Below, in pieces: positions 17,122-26,755 of a DNA stretch of 64,000 bases. The notes beneath the pieces were generated by a model. The model was given only the letters and a program-made list of their open reading frames with translations. It had not been told where the DNA came from and did no database searches. Numbering within the stretch: position 1 is the first letter of the stretch; every line of letters starts with the position of its first letter. This DNA is from Flavobacterium aquatile LMG 4008 = ATCC 11947 (GTDB lineage: Bacteria > Bacteroidota > Bacteroidia > Flavobacteriales > Flavobacteriaceae): positions 434,001-498,000 of the forward strand of contig NZ_JRHH01000002.1 of assembly GCF_000757385.1 (NCBI RefSeq), in the 5' to 3' direction. Both the position numbers and the translations under genes were made by a program.

Positions 17122-17123
17122 GA

Positions 17124-17699
17124 TTAAAAAATTAAATATAAAACAGGAAATAGGAGCAACCAAATCAAATCGCACATGTGCCAAAATGTTGCGGCTGCTT
17201 CAACATCTTCGATGCTTGTTTTTGTAATGTTTCGGTTGATAATAAATAAAATCACCAATCCAACCATGACATGTAACACATGAAATCCTGTTAAAAGCCA
17301 GTAAAAAGTAAAGAAAGTATTGGTGTCTAATAAAAAACCTGCTTCGATTTTGGTATAATATTCAACACTTTTTAATGCAATAAATAGCAAACCACCCATC
17401 ATTCCAATTTTGAATTGAAAAGAAGCTTTGTTGAAATAATTTTCTTTATAATTATGAACAGCATTAGCAACAAAAAAGCCACTTGCGAGTAAAAAAATAG
17501 TATTTATTGTTCCAAAAGTTCTATTGAGATGCAAACTAGATTCGTGAAAAAGTTCCGGGTTCTCTCTGGAACTAAAAGCCAACGCAACAAGAGCCATTCC
17601 AAAGGTAAAAAGTTCTAAAAAAATAATTATCCACATCAAGATTCCTCCTGGTGGATAATAAAAATTTTTGTAATTTATTTTTAGGGTTTTTATTTCCAT
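17124..17699 (-). CDS. norE: Cytochrome c oxidase subunit III-like protein (NorE)
   Basis: 191 residues, five predicted helices, matching the short COX3 fold of NorE. Motifs: YYPPGGILMWIIIFLELFTFG at the start, TFYWLLTGFHVLHVMVGL in the fourth helix, and EAAATFWHMCDLIWLLLFPVLYL at the end. It overlaps the preceding hemerythrin/PAS gene by 10 bp and precedes the NorF-like gene by two bases. NorE aids assembly or stability of NO reductase; it carries no metal itself. Confidence 0.85.
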   Translation of the reverse strand: MEIKTLKINYKNFYYPPGGILMWIIIFLELFTFGMALVALAFSSRENPELFHESSLHLNRTFGTINTIFLLASGFFVANAVHNYKENYFNKASFQFKIGMMGGLLFIALKSVEYYTKIEAGFLLDTNTFFTFYWLLTGFHVLHVMVGLVILFIINRNITKTSIEDVEAAATFWHMCDLIWLLLFPVLYLIF

Positions 17700-18658
17700 T
17701 CTAACAATCTTTTTTCGCCATCAACTTGCTTAATATCTGTTATATCTTGCGACATTTCAATGACGCCTTTATATTTTTTTTCTGAATCGCGCACTGCAAA
17801 ATAGCGGATGTATATTAATCTTTCTTTATAATTTATCCAAAAAGACGCCTCGGTTTGTTCCCCTTTTCGGAATGCTTCTAAAATTTTTAATACCGTATCT
17901 ACGCTTTTTGGAGGATGACAGAAACGAACTTCTCTTCCAATTATTCCGGCGCTTCTCGGAAAAACTCTTTCATCGCCTCGATTATAAAAAATTACTTTAT
18001 CATTTTCATCTACATAAGTCAAGTCGATAGGTAACGTTTTGAATAGCAAATTGACCTGTTCTACAGTCATATAACCTTCGTCATAATGGGCTGCTTTTTC
18101 ATCATAAACCACATCAGTTCTTATGTCGGTATCTTGAGATGGATGAAAATATTCGGGCTCTTTTGGGTATTTTGGAGGAGCATCGGTTAACATCCAGCCA
18201 ATTTCATCTTCTCCTTTTCGCATTACTTTCCAATCATCGTCGGATAACATTTCTAACGCATTTGGAAAAAGAAAGGTTTCTTCAACTTCTAATAATCTGT
18301 TTATATTTTGAACGGCTAATTCTGTATTGTGTTTTGCTGAAGTGAAATTTTTATCTTCAATATTTTGTCTAATAATTCTAAATATTTGTCTTATAATATC
18401 ATGGAATGACCACATGTTTTGTGATGGTCCAGTCCAACCTTTTTTTTCTAAAAATGGAAAAAGTTGGTTTTCTTTACGTTCAAATCGTCTTTCAATTGTT
18501 GCTAATTGATTTAAGGCATTGTAAAATTTTTGATACTCATTTTCTATATCAATTTGGATGATTTCATCAGCTATTTTATGAATTAAATCGGTTTCGTCAA
18601 GGTAATTTTGTATCGGATGCCCTTTTTTTAGAGCTGTTTTTTTAAATTCTGTTTCCAT
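17690..18658 (-). CDS. Hemerythrin-like (DUF438-type) plus PAS domain protein in the nor operon
   Basis: 322 residues, soluble. N-terminal helical hemerythrin-like domain (about 10-140) with candidate metal ligands H14, E63, H86 and E127-E128 in EVEETFLFP. A linker follows, then a PAS domain (about 200-310) with NRGDERVFPRSAGIIGREVRFCHPP and RYFAVRD, closing EMSQDITDIK. This is the DUF438/PAS_13 arrangement. Di-iron and PAS modules both suit sensing or handling of NO or O2. No output domain (kinase, GGDEF, HTH) is present. It lies one base after norD and overlaps norE, so it is made together with NO reductase. A sensor that tunes NorQD-mediated activation is a guess. Confidence 0.75.
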   Translation of the reverse strand: METEFKKTALKKGHPIQNYLDETDLIHKIADEIIQIDIENEYQKFYNALNQLATIERRFERKENQLFPFLEKKGWTGPSQNMWSFHDIIRQIFRIIRQNIEDKNFTSAKHNTELAVQNINRLLEVEETFLFPNALEMLSDDDWKVMRKGEDEIGWMLTDAPPKYPKEPEYFHPSQDTDIRTDVVYDEKAAHYDEGYMTVEQVNLLFKTLPIDLTYVDENDKVIFYNRGDERVFPRSAGIIGREVRFCHPPKSVDTVLKILEAFRKGEQTEASFWINYKERLIYIRYFAVRDSEKKYKGVIEMSQDITDIKQVDGEKRLLEWK

Positions 18659-18659
18659 T

Positions 18660-20399
18660 TTATTGTTGTTTTATTTTTTCATACAATTTGACCATCGATT
18701 GCAATAATTCGATAGGAGTTGTTAGAATTTGATAATGATTTTGCCCAAACATTTGCGGCAAATAATATTTTGCTTGCGCTTCGATAGCCAATGCGTAGGA
18801 GTTTATATTTCGTTGGTTTAATTCTCTCAAAGCTTGTTTTACATCGTTAATTCCGTATTTGCCTTCGTATTTATCATAGTCGTTTGGCTTTCCGTCAGAA
18901 ATCAGAATAATCCATTTATTTTTTGTACTTCGCGTGTCTAATCTTGCTCCGGCATGACGCAAAGCAGCGCCAATTCTTGTGTATCCTGAGGGTTCTATGG
19001 CGCCAATTTTATGCTTGGCGGTTGACCAGTTTTCATCAAAATCTTTAACAGTTAAATAAGTCGAAAAATTTCGTGTTTTGGAGTAAAAACTATCAATTGA
19101 AAAATCGATATTGAATTCGTTTAATATTTCGCCAAACAAAATAGAAACCTCTTTTTCTACATCAATTACACGATTTCCAGCGGCATAACTATCGCTTGAC
19201 AAACTGATGTCTAGCAATATTAAAATAGATAAATCTTTTTCTTTTTTTCTATTGGAAAGGTAAATTTTATCCGAAGGAGTTTTATTAGAATGCACATCAA
19301 CGTACAAATCAGTAATGGCATCAATATCAAACTCTTCGCCTTGCGTTTGTCGTTTTTGTTGCTGCATTTTGTTGTTCAAATTGGTTAAAATCTTACGAAG
19401 ATTTATGAGTGTTGAATTGTTTTTTGAAATGGTCTTTTTATAATAATTTGCATCTGTTTTTAGTTGCGCTTTGGGGTAAACTTTACAATAATTCTCTTTG
19501 TATTTTCGTTTGTCAAAATCCCATTCGTTATACGTAAGATGAAAACCATTGGTGTCTGTTTCGGCACTTTCTGAAATGGATGTGTTTTCAGTAAATTCGG
19601 CTTGATAAACCGAATGTGCTGTGTCGTCAACCCGAACGGTGAATTTCATATTAAGATCTTCAATGGCATTTTCGTGTTTTTCTAAATCGTCTGAGCCATC
19701 AAAATCGCGCCAATTTCCGTTGAATTCTTCGGCGGTTTCTACTTTTTCAAAACTATGTAGTAACACATAATCTTCTTGTTGCTTTTTGTCAACTTCAACC
19801 GTAATTATTTCTTCAACTGCTTTTGCTTGTAAAGTGGTTAAAATTTCTTCTGCATTGGATTTTTTAACCAAATCAGAAAAATTTTCAAGTATCGTTTCGG
19901 TGTTTTCTTCTTTGTCATTTTGCATCAATTTACCATAAATCCATGAGTAATCTGCTGGCTTTTTTGGAGTTGCGCTGAGTTCAAAATGTGTTTTTAATTC
20001 CTTATAAATTTCTTCAGTATTTGGATATTTTTGAAATAATAAATCTAAAATCTGTTGCTTTTTTTCTTCTGAAAAAACTTCGTCAGCAATCAAGTTAATA
20101 TTCAATTCGGATTGCACACTCAAAAATAAAATTCTGAAAAAGTAAAGTGCTAAATTTTTCCCTTTTGATGACAGTTCATTAAAATAAATGGGAAGAAAAA
20201 AGCTGTTATTTTTATAGCCACCTTCACGTTCTGCAGGAAAAATTTCGATAGGATTTCCTGAAATGGCTCTTGCTAAAATAGTCAAACGCGATTTTACATC
20301 CTTCAAGAAAACAGCATTGTTGTCTAAAAGAATTTTTTTCTTATTTCTTTTTTTGAAATATTTAGAAACGGTTCCGAAAAGTAGTTCGTCTATATCCAT
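18660..20399 (-). CDS. norD: NorD, VWA-domain activator of NO reductase
   Basis: 579 residues. C-terminal von Willebrand A domain (about 390-579) with a metal-ion adhesion site DISLSS (D-x-S-x-S) after LSILILL and the TRIGAALRHAGARL and ISDGKPNDYDKYEG motifs. The N-terminal half is helical and acidic, as in NorD/CbbO proteins. NorD works with the AAA+ ATPase NorQ to insert the non-haem iron FeB into NorB. The pair is separated by 72 bp holding a long hairpin. Motif placement and neighbours agree. Confidence 0.9.
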   Translation of the reverse strand: MDIDELLFGTVSKYFKKRNKKKILLDNNAVFLKDVKSRLTILARAISGNPIEIFPAEREGGYKNNSFFLPIYFNELSSKGKNLALYFFRILFLSVQSELNINLIADEVFSEEKKQQILDLLFQKYPNTEEIYKELKTHFELSATPKKPADYSWIYGKLMQNDKEENTETILENFSDLVKKSNAEEILTTLQAKAVEEIITVEVDKKQQEDYVLLHSFEKVETAEEFNGNWRDFDGSDDLEKHENAIEDLNMKFTVRVDDTAHSVYQAEFTENTSISESAETDTNGFHLTYNEWDFDKRKYKENYCKVYPKAQLKTDANYYKKTISKNNSTLINLRKILTNLNNKMQQQKRQTQGEEFDIDAITDLYVDVHSNKTPSDKIYLSNRKKEKDLSILILLDISLSSDSYAAGNRVIDVEKEVSILFGEILNEFNIDFSIDSFYSKTRNFSTYLTVKDFDENWSTAKHKIGAIEPSGYTRIGAALRHAGARLDTRSTKNKWIILISDGKPNDYDKYEGKYGINDVKQALRELNQRNINSYALAIEAQAKYYLPQMFGQNHYQILTTPIELLQSMVKLYEKIKQQ

Positions 20400-20416
20400 A
20401 ATAAAGGCATAAAGTC

Positions 20417-20464
20417 AAAAGGCGAAAGTCATAAAGCAACAAGACTTTATGACTTTCGCCTTTT
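20417..20464 (-). repeat. Long perfect hairpin between norQ and norD, built of AAAGnnn heptads
   Basis: Two 20-bp arms (20417-20436 and 20445-20464) are exactly complementary around an 8-base loop. Each arm is itself a run of degenerate 7-8-mers starting AAAG (or CTTT on the other side), and the run extends to 20403. It lies inside an operon, so partial termination, RNA processing or mRNA stabilisation are possible. Confidence 0.8.
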
Positions 20465-20471
20465 GGGCTAA

Positions 20472-21251
20472 TTATATCATCAAATCGCACAAATCCTTTA
20501 ATGATTGAACGATTTGCAAATCATCGGTAAGCGGCTCAACGATTGCAATGTGAGTGGAAAGTCTTTTTGGCAGTCCGCTTTTAATTAAAGTTGCAGCGTT
20601 TACTAAAAGGCGAGTTGAAACGGTTTCGGTTAATCCTAGTTCGGTTAGATTTCTAATTTTAGTGCCAATTGCAACTAGTTTTTTAGCATTATCTGCATCT
20701 ATTTTAGTTTCATTGATGAGAATTTCGATTTCTTGTTTTGCTTCTGGGTAATCAAACGAAAGTGCCGAAAAACGTTGTTTTGTTGACGGTTTCAATTCTT
20801 TAAAGCCACGTTGATATCCGGGATTAAATGACGCTACAAGCATAAAATCTTCGTGTGCTTTTATGGTAATTCCTAACTTGTCAATAAACAATTCTCGTCT
20901 ATGATCGGTTAGCGAATGTATTGCCACAATAACATCAGGACGAGCTTCTGCAATTTCATCTAAATAAATTATAGCGCCTTCTTTTACAGCTAGTGTCATT
21001 GGTCCGTCAACCCAAACAGTTTCTGCACCTTTAATGATAAATCGTCCAATTAAATCGGTGGAAGATGTTTCTTCGTGGCAGGCAATTGTGATGAGTTTTT
21101 TATCCAATTTATGCGCCATATATTCGATAAATCGAGATTTTCCTGTTCCAGTTGGGCCTTTTAAAAGCAACGGAATTTTATTGGAATAGGTGTGAGAAAA
21201 AATTTCTTCTTCTTTTCCTATGGAATGGTAGTATGGAATAGTTTTTGTCAT
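20472..21251 (-). CDS. norQ: NorQ, MoxR-type AAA+ ATPase
   Basis: 259 residues. Walker A GPTGTGKS (about 33-40), Walker B AIIYLDEI (about 94-101), sensor 1 ASFNPGY, and the arginine finger region KPSTKQRF. Length and sequence fit the NorQ/CbbQ/MoxR group, cytoplasmic hexameric ATPases that act with a VWA partner on a metalloenzyme. With NorD it would load FeB into the NorB of this operon. 12 bp separate it from the porin gene upstream. Confidence 0.92.
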   Translation of the reverse strand: MTKTIPYYHSIGKEEEIFSHTYSNKIPLLLKGPTGTGKSRFIEYMAHKLDKKLITIACHEETSSTDLIGRFIIKGAETVWVDGPMTLAVKEGAIIYLDEIAEARPDVIVAIHSLTDHRRELFIDKLGITIKAHEDFMLVASFNPGYQRGFKELKPSTKQRFSALSFDYPEAKQEIEILINETKIDADNAKKLVAIGTKIRNLTELGLTETVSTRLLVNAATLIKSGLPKRLSTHIAIVEPLTDDLQIVQSLKDLCDLMI

Positions 21252-21263
21252 TTTAATGGAGAA

Positions 21264-22526
21264 TTATAGTTTGGTTTCCACTTTTTTTGAAAATAAATTG
21301 GGATCAATTTTTATGGAAATAAACGCCCAATTATTGCCAGCATTTTTGTTTCCAGCTTTTAAAACTTCCATTGATGAAGTGGCAAACATTTGTGAAAATC
21401 CGGCATCGAAAGTCACATTATCATACATTTTATATCCTACTGTTATGTCTAATTCAGTGCCTAGATAATTTTCTTGTTTTTCTCCAGCACTATAAATTGA
21501 AGCTGCTGAAGCAAAATAATGAGGTGTTAATTTGGCTGAGAATTTATTTTTTTCGTAACCGATATTTACATAAACATCCGTTAACCCAACGGTATTCATA
21601 TGATTTCCAACATAAAAATAATCCATATAACCATTGAATTTATGGTTTGTTCCATACCATGGATTAAACGATTTCGTATCCGTTGAAGTATCATTTTGAT
21701 CTTTTCCAGAAAGCACTTCAAAACCAACGCTGGTATTGAAATTTGTTGTTGCTTTATAATTGATGTTTGCTGAAAAATAAGCAGCATTTACTGAATTGTC
21801 GGCAATTTTCCCAGTTTGTAAATAAGCCGCGCCATCAATTGAAAGCACAGCATTTTTGAAAACCAATCTTGAACCTAGCGTTTGATTATAATCTACTTTT
21901 TCTTCCGTTCCAACTAAATAAGGCATTCCGTTATTTAATGCTAAAACACTTAAATTTAGTTTATCAAAATCGGCATGATACCATAGATATTGTAATGATT
22001 TGTATTGTGGAATAGCATAGTTTTCATAAAAATTAGTTTCTTTATTAGCATTTAATGCCATTCCAAAATGAATTTGATTTTTAGTGTTTGGATTAAATTT
22101 TAATAAAAACGCATCATGACTTCTAGCTTGCATAGTCCAATCTACATTTCCAAAAATCCTTGCGTCGTCATAATTAATTTCTTGTCTTCCTAATTTGAAT
22201 GACAATTTTTCGTTCATTTTAATTTCGCCATACGCTTCATGAAGAGCACTGTTTGCATCTGTTTTTGAGTTAGTTGCTACGTCGCCCCAAGTTTTCACAT
22301 TTTGTGGAGAAACTCGTAATTTGATGTTTTTAAAAGAGTAATCAAAGACTAATCGAGTTCTTTGAGATATAAAAGAAGCGGCTTTTTCAGTATCTGGTTT
22401 TAATGTTCCATAACCGTTTCGGTTTTCAAATCGTGCACGTAAATCTGCATTGATATCAAATTGTTGTGCTGAAATTGTAACTGTTCCTAAAAGGGCAATT
22501 AGTGCAGTATAAAAATATTTTGTCAT
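21264..22526 (-). CDS. Outer-membrane beta-barrel porin, alginate-export family type
   Basis: 420 residues from ATG 22526 (a longer in-frame start would overlap the SCO gene). Signal peptide MTKYFYTALIALLGTVTISAQ, then alternating short strands with aromatic ends throughout and no plug domain. The segment LRARFENRNGYG and RQEINYDDARIFGNVDWTMQAR near the N-terminus match the alginate_exp porin family, often found in Bacteroidota nor/nir clusters. Its position between SCO and norQ suggests passage of nitrite, nitrate or another small anion; substrate is unknown. Confidence 0.75.
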   Translation of the reverse strand: MTKYFYTALIALLGTVTISAQQFDINADLRARFENRNGYGTLKPDTEKAASFISQRTRLVFDYSFKNIKLRVSPQNVKTWGDVATNSKTDANSALHEAYGEIKMNEKLSFKLGRQEINYDDARIFGNVDWTMQARSHDAFLLKFNPNTKNQIHFGMALNANKETNFYENYAIPQYKSLQYLWYHADFDKLNLSVLALNNGMPYLVGTEEKVDYNQTLGSRLVFKNAVLSIDGAAYLQTGKIADNSVNAAYFSANINYKATTNFNTSVGFEVLSGKDQNDTSTDTKSFNPWYGTNHKFNGYMDYFYVGNHMNTVGLTDVYVNIGYEKNKFSAKLTPHYFASAASIYSAGEKQENYLGTELDITVGYKMYDNVTFDAGFSQMFATSSMEVLKAGNKNAGNNWAFISIKIDPNLFSKKVETKL

Positions 22527-22530
22527 TTTG

Positions 22531-23109
22531 TTAATTATTAACGGTTTCAATTATTTTATCAACAGTTTCTTTGTTATTTACGCCCAATCCTTCTTGTTGA
22601 TGCAATAATTCGCCTTCTTTATTAAAAACACTGATGATATTAGAATGAGAAAAATCCATAGGAGCAATTTGTTTGTATTTTACGGCCAACACATTAGCAA
22701 ATTCCTGAACTGTAGACTTTGTTCCTTGCAGAAAGGTCCAATGTGGCGCATCCATATAATTCGCTTTCGCAAAAGCTTTTAATCTTTCTGGCGTGTCAAC
22801 TTCGGGATCAATACTTACTAAAACAAAGTTTAATTCGGATAGTTTGTCTTTGGGCATTTTAGATTCAATGTCGCGCATATCGGCAACCAATCTTGGACAA
22901 GCGGCTTTGCAACTGGTATAAATCATTACCATTACGGTCACTTTCCCTTTTAAATCTTTTAGTTCTATGGTTTTGTTATCTTGAGTTTTCCATTTGCTCG
23001 TTAAGTTGTAAATAGATTCTTGAGAGATGGAAGTATTTTTTGTTTCTGTTGTTGTTTTTTTACAGCCAAAAAGTGTTATGGCAATAAAAAAGAGGATTAT
23101 TTTTTTCAT
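22531..23109 (-). CDS. SCO1/SenC-family copper chaperone lipoprotein
   Basis: 192 residues from ATG 23109, which overlaps the nirV stop as ATGA; a longer in-frame reading from 23142 is rejected for that reason. Lipoprotein signal MKKIILFFIAITLFGC. Copper site: TSCKAACP (CxxxC) and the conserved His in MDFSHSNI. SCO proteins have a thioredoxin fold and deliver copper or reduce Cys ligands; next to a copper nitrite reductase it probably loads or maintains NirK rather than CuA. Confidence 0.9.
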   Translation of the reverse strand: MKKIILFFIAITLFGCKKTTTETKNTSISQESIYNLTSKWKTQDNKTIELKDLKGKVTVMVMIYTSCKAACPRLVADMRDIESKMPKDKLSELNFVLVSIDPEVDTPERLKAFAKANYMDAPHWTFLQGTKSTVQEFANVLAVKYKQIAPMDFSHSNIISVFNKEGELLHQQEGLGVNNKETVDKIIETVNN

Positions 23110-23954
23110 GGTTTTTTTGTATTTAAAGTGTCTTTGACACATCTAAAACCTAAATTTTTTACTGCATAATCTGCTTTTACACTTCCTCTAAAAGCGTATC
23201 TTATGAATGCAGCATAATTCATTAAATCGGAAGCATTTAGAGAACCACTTCCACAGAATAAATCTTTATCGGTAGTGACATCGCTTCGGGATTCGCCTGT
23301 TAATAAAATCGAATTAAAATCGGATGTCCATTCCCAAACTAAACCATGTAGGTCATAAACTCCATAATAATTTTTAAAGGTTTTCCCAATTTCGTTATTG
23401 AAAGTTTTTGGTTTTTCATACCAATCTAAAATGTATTGATTGTAGGCTTCAACTTTTCTAGCATCGGCCATATCTTGATTTGCCATAGCTACAAATTCCC
23501 ATTCGTCAACAGTTGCAAGTCGTTTGCCTTGACATTCGCAATAAGCATTTGCAGCATACCAAGAAACATTTGTAACTGGACTATTTGGCTTCATGTCTGT
23601 TGCCAAAAGAGTGTCGTTTTTCCAAAAGTTTAGATAATTATCATCTGCAAAAAGTTTTTTTACTTCAGATTTTCTCCATCTTTTGTTTTTTTTTACAAAA
23701 GCTAGATAGTTGGCGTTTGAAACTGGATAAACATCCATGAGTAAATCATTTACTGTTATAGCTTCATTTTTTTTCCCGTATAGTGGAATATAATTTTCAC
23801 CTTTTGCAAAAACCATCGGTGTTTCCACTCCAAAAGAAACATCATTTGGAGTGGAAACTGATGGAATAGTTATATTTTCTAGAGTATTCAAATCCTTGTC
23901 TTTAGAACAAGAAACAAACACAATTACGACAAACAGAAAATATAGCTTTTTCAT
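23106..23954 (-). CDS. nirV: NirV-type formylglycine-generating-enzyme-fold lipoprotein
   Basis: 282 residues with lipobox Cys 16. The FGE-sulfatase (SUMF1) fold is marked by SPVTNVSWYAANAYCECQGKRLATVDEWE (broken here as motif words NVSWYAANAYC and GKRLATVDEWE), YDLHGLVWEWTSDF and NLGFRCV. NirV with this fold follows nirK in many denitrifiers. The catalytic Cys pair of true FGE is not evident, so formylglycine formation is unlikely. Exported, immediately downstream of nirK (11 bp), so a role in NirK maturation or electron transfer is proposed for the family but unproven. Confidence 0.85.
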   Translation of the reverse strand: MKKLYFLFVVIVFVSCSKDKDLNTLENITIPSVSTPNDVSFGVETPMVFAKGENYIPLYGKKNEAITVNDLLMDVYPVSNANYLAFVKKNKRWRKSEVKKLFADDNYLNFWKNDTLLATDMKPNSPVTNVSWYAANAYCECQGKRLATVDEWEFVAMANQDMADARKVEAYNQYILDWYEKPKTFNNEIGKTFKNYYGVYDLHGLVWEWTSDFNSILLTGESRSDVTTDKDLFCGSGSLNASDLMNYAAFIRYAFRGSVKADYAVKNLGFRCVKDTLNTKKP

Positions 23955-23965
23955 GGAAATACTAT

Positions 23966-25399
23966 TTATTTTTTACTTCTAACAGCTTTAACCATTGCTG
24001 GTGTAACTTCTTTTTTAGAATTGCCCCAAGTACTATACACATAGGTTAACACATTGGCAATTTCATCATCGGTAAGCGTTTGAGCGGTCATAACACTGTT
24101 GTATTTTTTACCATTTACAACAATTTCACCTGTTTTACCTTTAAGAACAAATTCAATGGCTCTATTCACATCGGCATTCAAATAATCTGATTTTGCCAAT
24201 GGCGGAAAGGTGTTTGGTAATCCTTCACCAGATTGTTGATGACAAGCAAAACATGTTTTAGCATAAATAGATTTTCCATCTGCAATTCTTTCAACAAGCG
24301 TTACTGCTTTTGGCGCTTTTGCACTTACATCATTTGGCATGGTTTGGATAGTTCCACCTTCAGGATGATAAACTTGATCAGATTGAGTTCCAGAATACAC
24401 TTTTTTATTATCTTCTCCAGTTACGTTTAGTAACCCTAAACTTCCTTTGTTGAATGTTCTAAATATAGAATGGTCAACAAGAACAAGTGTTCCAGGCGCT
24501 TCGACTTTAAAATCTACAATTGCTGCTCCACCGGCGGGAACTAGTGTGGTTTGCACATCGTGGTTGATTAAAGTTCCGCCTTCAACATGAACATTATCAA
24601 AGATTTCTCCAATAACGTGGAAAGAAGAAACCAAGTTTGGTCCACCATTTCCAACATACAAACGGACAGTTTCACCAACATTGGCAGTAAGCGCATTATC
24701 ACCAGTTAAAGCCCCAGTTTTCCCATTGAATACTACATAATCTGCATCTTCTTTAATGGCTTTTGCCATGTCGAATGGTTGTAATCCTTTTTCACCATTA
24801 GCTCCTTTAGTATAAAAATCACCTTGCATAATGTAGTACTCTTTGTCAACTGGCGGCAAACCACCTTCTGGTTCTACCAAAATAAGTCCATACATACCGT
24901 TTGCAATATGCATTCCAACAGGAGCTGTAGCACAATGGTAAACAAAAAGCCCTTGATTTAACACTTTGAAAGAGAATGTAACCTCATGTCCTGGAGCTAC
25001 AAAAGACGATTTTGCACCACCACCGGGACCAGTTACTGCATGTAAATCGATGTTGTGTGGCAATTTATTATCAGGATGATTTTTTAGGTGAAATTCAACT
25101 TCATCACCAATTCTGGTTCTGATAAAACTACCAGGAACAGTGCCACCAAATGTCCAATAAACATATTTTACACCGTCGGCCATTTCGCCTTCTTTTTCAA
25201 TTATTTCAAGATTGACAATTAACTTTTTAGCGGCTCTATCTCCAACTGGTTTTGGTACAAATGGAGGTGAGGTCAATTCGGCTATTACTGCTTCTCCTTC
25301 TACTTCTATTTGAGTAGCATCAACTTTTTCGTATTCATCGTTTTGCTTACAACTTGCTAATGCGGTAAGAGCAAAAATGGTTAAAATTATCTTTTTCAT
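23966..25399 (-). CDS. nirK: Copper nitrite reductase with C-terminal cytochrome c domain
   Basis: Reduces nitrite to NO in the periplasm. 477 residues from ATG 25399; an in-frame TTG at 25417 would overlap norB and is rejected. Lipoprotein signal, then two cupredoxin domains. Numbering from the TTG: type 1 copper ligands H120, H160, C161, H169, M174; type 2 ligands H125, H266? and H315 with the catalytic D123 and H266 in the second domain ([18 protein letters not shown]). A fused class I cytochrome c follows with CFACH (C388, C391, H392) and M in VMTAQ. The built-in haem is the likely electron entry. The gene sits inside the nor operon between norB and norQ. All metal ligands are present. 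Confidence 0.96.
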   Translation of the reverse strand: MKKIILTIFALTALASCKQNDEYEKVDATQIEVEGEAVIAELTSPPFVPKPVGDRAAKKLIVNLEIIEKEGEMADGVKYVYWTFGGTVPGSFIRTRIGDEVEFHLKNHPDNKLPHNIDLHAVTGPGGGAKSSFVAPGHEVTFSFKVLNQGLFVYHCATAPVGMHIANGMYGLILVEPEGGLPPVDKEYYIMQGDFYTKGANGEKGLQPFDMAKAIKEDADYVVFNGKTGALTGDNALTANVGETVRLYVGNGGPNLVSSFHVIGEIFDNVHVEGGTLINHDVQTTLVPAGGAAIVDFKVEAPGTLVLVDHSIFRTFNKGSLGLLNVTGEDNKKVYSGTQSDQVYHPEGGTIQTMPNDVSAKAPKAVTLVERIADGKSIYAKTCFACHQQSGEGLPNTFPPLAKSDYLNADVNRAIEFVLKGKTGEIVVNGKKYNSVMTAQTLTDDEIANVLTYVYSTWGNSKKEVTPAMVKAVRSKK

Positions 25400-25403
25400 G
25401 AAA

Positions 25404-26744
25404 TTATTTGTTTTCAATTTCTAAGGCTTCATCTGTTGGTCTTCCATATTTTATAAAATCATATATGAAAAGCCCAATTCCAATGGTAAACATAGTAGCA
25501 CAGATTAGTAATACAATAAAGTGAATTTCAATTTCTTTTTGAACCTCCATAAATTCCATTTTCAGTTTACGTTCCATATATACTTGAACCACACCTGCAA
25601 CTCCGAAAGCTACCGTCATACCTAATATTCCAATATTAGAAAGCCAAAAAGCCGCATTTCCCTGGACGCTGTTGTAGCGTTTTCTTCCAGTTAAATTTGG
25701 TAGAGCGTAACTAATAATTGCTAAAACAATCATGGCATAAGCACCCCAAAACGCATAGTGTCCGTGCATTGCGGTAACTAATGTTCCGTGTGTATAAAGG
25801 TTTGTTTGTGGTAATGTGTGTGCAAATCCTAATAAACCAGCACCAATAAAGGAAACAATAGCAGAACCAATAGTCCAGAATAAAGCAATTTTGTTGGGAT
25901 GACTTTTTTCACCTTTTCTATACATGTTGACTGCAAATAATGCCATAGCAAGGAAAGCTAAAGGTTCAAGCGCAGAGAATATTCCACCAACAATTAACCA
26001 AATTTTATTTACTCCAATGTAATAGTAGTGGTGACCCGTTCCTAAAACTCCAGAAAGGAATGTTAAACCAATGATCACGTACAACCATTTTTCGATAACT
26101 TCTCTATCAACGCCAGTTAATTTGATTAATAAATAGGATAAAATACCACCCATTATTAATTCCCAAACACCTTCAACCCATAGGTGAACTACCCACCAAC
26201 GAAAGAACGAATCTGTTACTTGACTATCAAACCAAATCATTCCTGGTAAGTAGAGTAATGCAGCAAATAATAATCCCATAGAAAGGACTAATGCGGTTGT
26301 TGTTTTGCGTTTCCCTTTGAATAAAGTTCCTAGAATTAATCCTAAAAACAGTAAAACATTTACAACTACAAGAAAATCTAATTCCCTTGGAATTTCAAGA
26401 AATTTTCTACCTTCCCAATGGTTCAAGTGAAAACCAATTATAGCTACAACACCTACAGCAGCTAACGATATAAGCTGGACGTAAGCCCATTTTACACTTA
26501 TTAATTCTCGTTGCGCTTCTTCAGGAATTATATAATAAGCGGCACCCATAAATCCTGTTAACAACCAAACTACCAGTAAGTTGGTGTGTACTGCTCTTGC
26601 GGTGTTAAAAGGGATTATATTGTGAAGACCTTGTAAACCAATGCGATCAAAGCCCATGATAAAGCCGTATATTATTTGCAAAGAGAATAGTAGCATGCAA
26701 AGTGCAAAAAACCAATAGGCTATCTTTTGTGATTTATATTTCAT
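25404..26744 (-). CDS. norB: Nitric oxide reductase large subunit, canonical cNOR type
   Basis: 446 residues, 12 helices. Reduces 2 NO to N2O at a haem b3/FeB site. All cNorB residues are visible: low-spin haem ligands H53 and H329, proximal haem His H327 (MHGHY), FeB ligands H187, H238, H239, and the acidic residues E191, E195 and E260. Sequences [15 protein letters not shown] and [14 protein letters not shown] are textbook. It follows norC by 11 bp and is followed by nirK. NorQ, NorD, NorE and NorF homologues are encoded downstream in the same unit. Confidence 0.97.
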   Translation of the reverse strand: MKYKSQKIAYWFFALCMLLFSLQIIYGFIMGFDRIGLQGLHNIIPFNTARAVHTNLLVVWLLTGFMGAAYYIIPEEAQRELISVKWAYVQLISLAAVGVVAIIGFHLNHWEGRKFLEIPRELDFLVVVNVLLFLGLILGTLFKGKRKTTTALVLSMGLLFAALLYLPGMIWFDSQVTDSFFRWWVVHLWVEGVWELIMGGILSYLLIKLTGVDREVIEKWLYVIIGLTFLSGVLGTGHHYYYIGVNKIWLIVGGIFSALEPLAFLAMALFAVNMYRKGEKSHPNKIALFWTIGSAIVSFIGAGLLGFAHTLPQTNLYTHGTLVTAMHGHYAFWGAYAMIVLAIISYALPNLTGRKRYNSVQGNAAFWLSNIGILGMTVAFGVAGVVQVYMERKLKMEFMEVQKEIEIHFIVLLICATMFTIGIGLFIYDFIKYGRPTDEALEIENK

Positions 26745-26755
26745 TTTTGTTAATT

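Noticed and set aside
20417..20464. End of operon between norQ and norD
   Set aside because: The hairpin is strong, but norQ and norD act together, share strand and there is no promoter box before norD; more likely an intra-operon element.
23106..23954. NirV-like protein as an active formylglycine-generating enzyme
   Set aside because: The catalytic Cys pair is not evident and no sulfatase gene is nearby.
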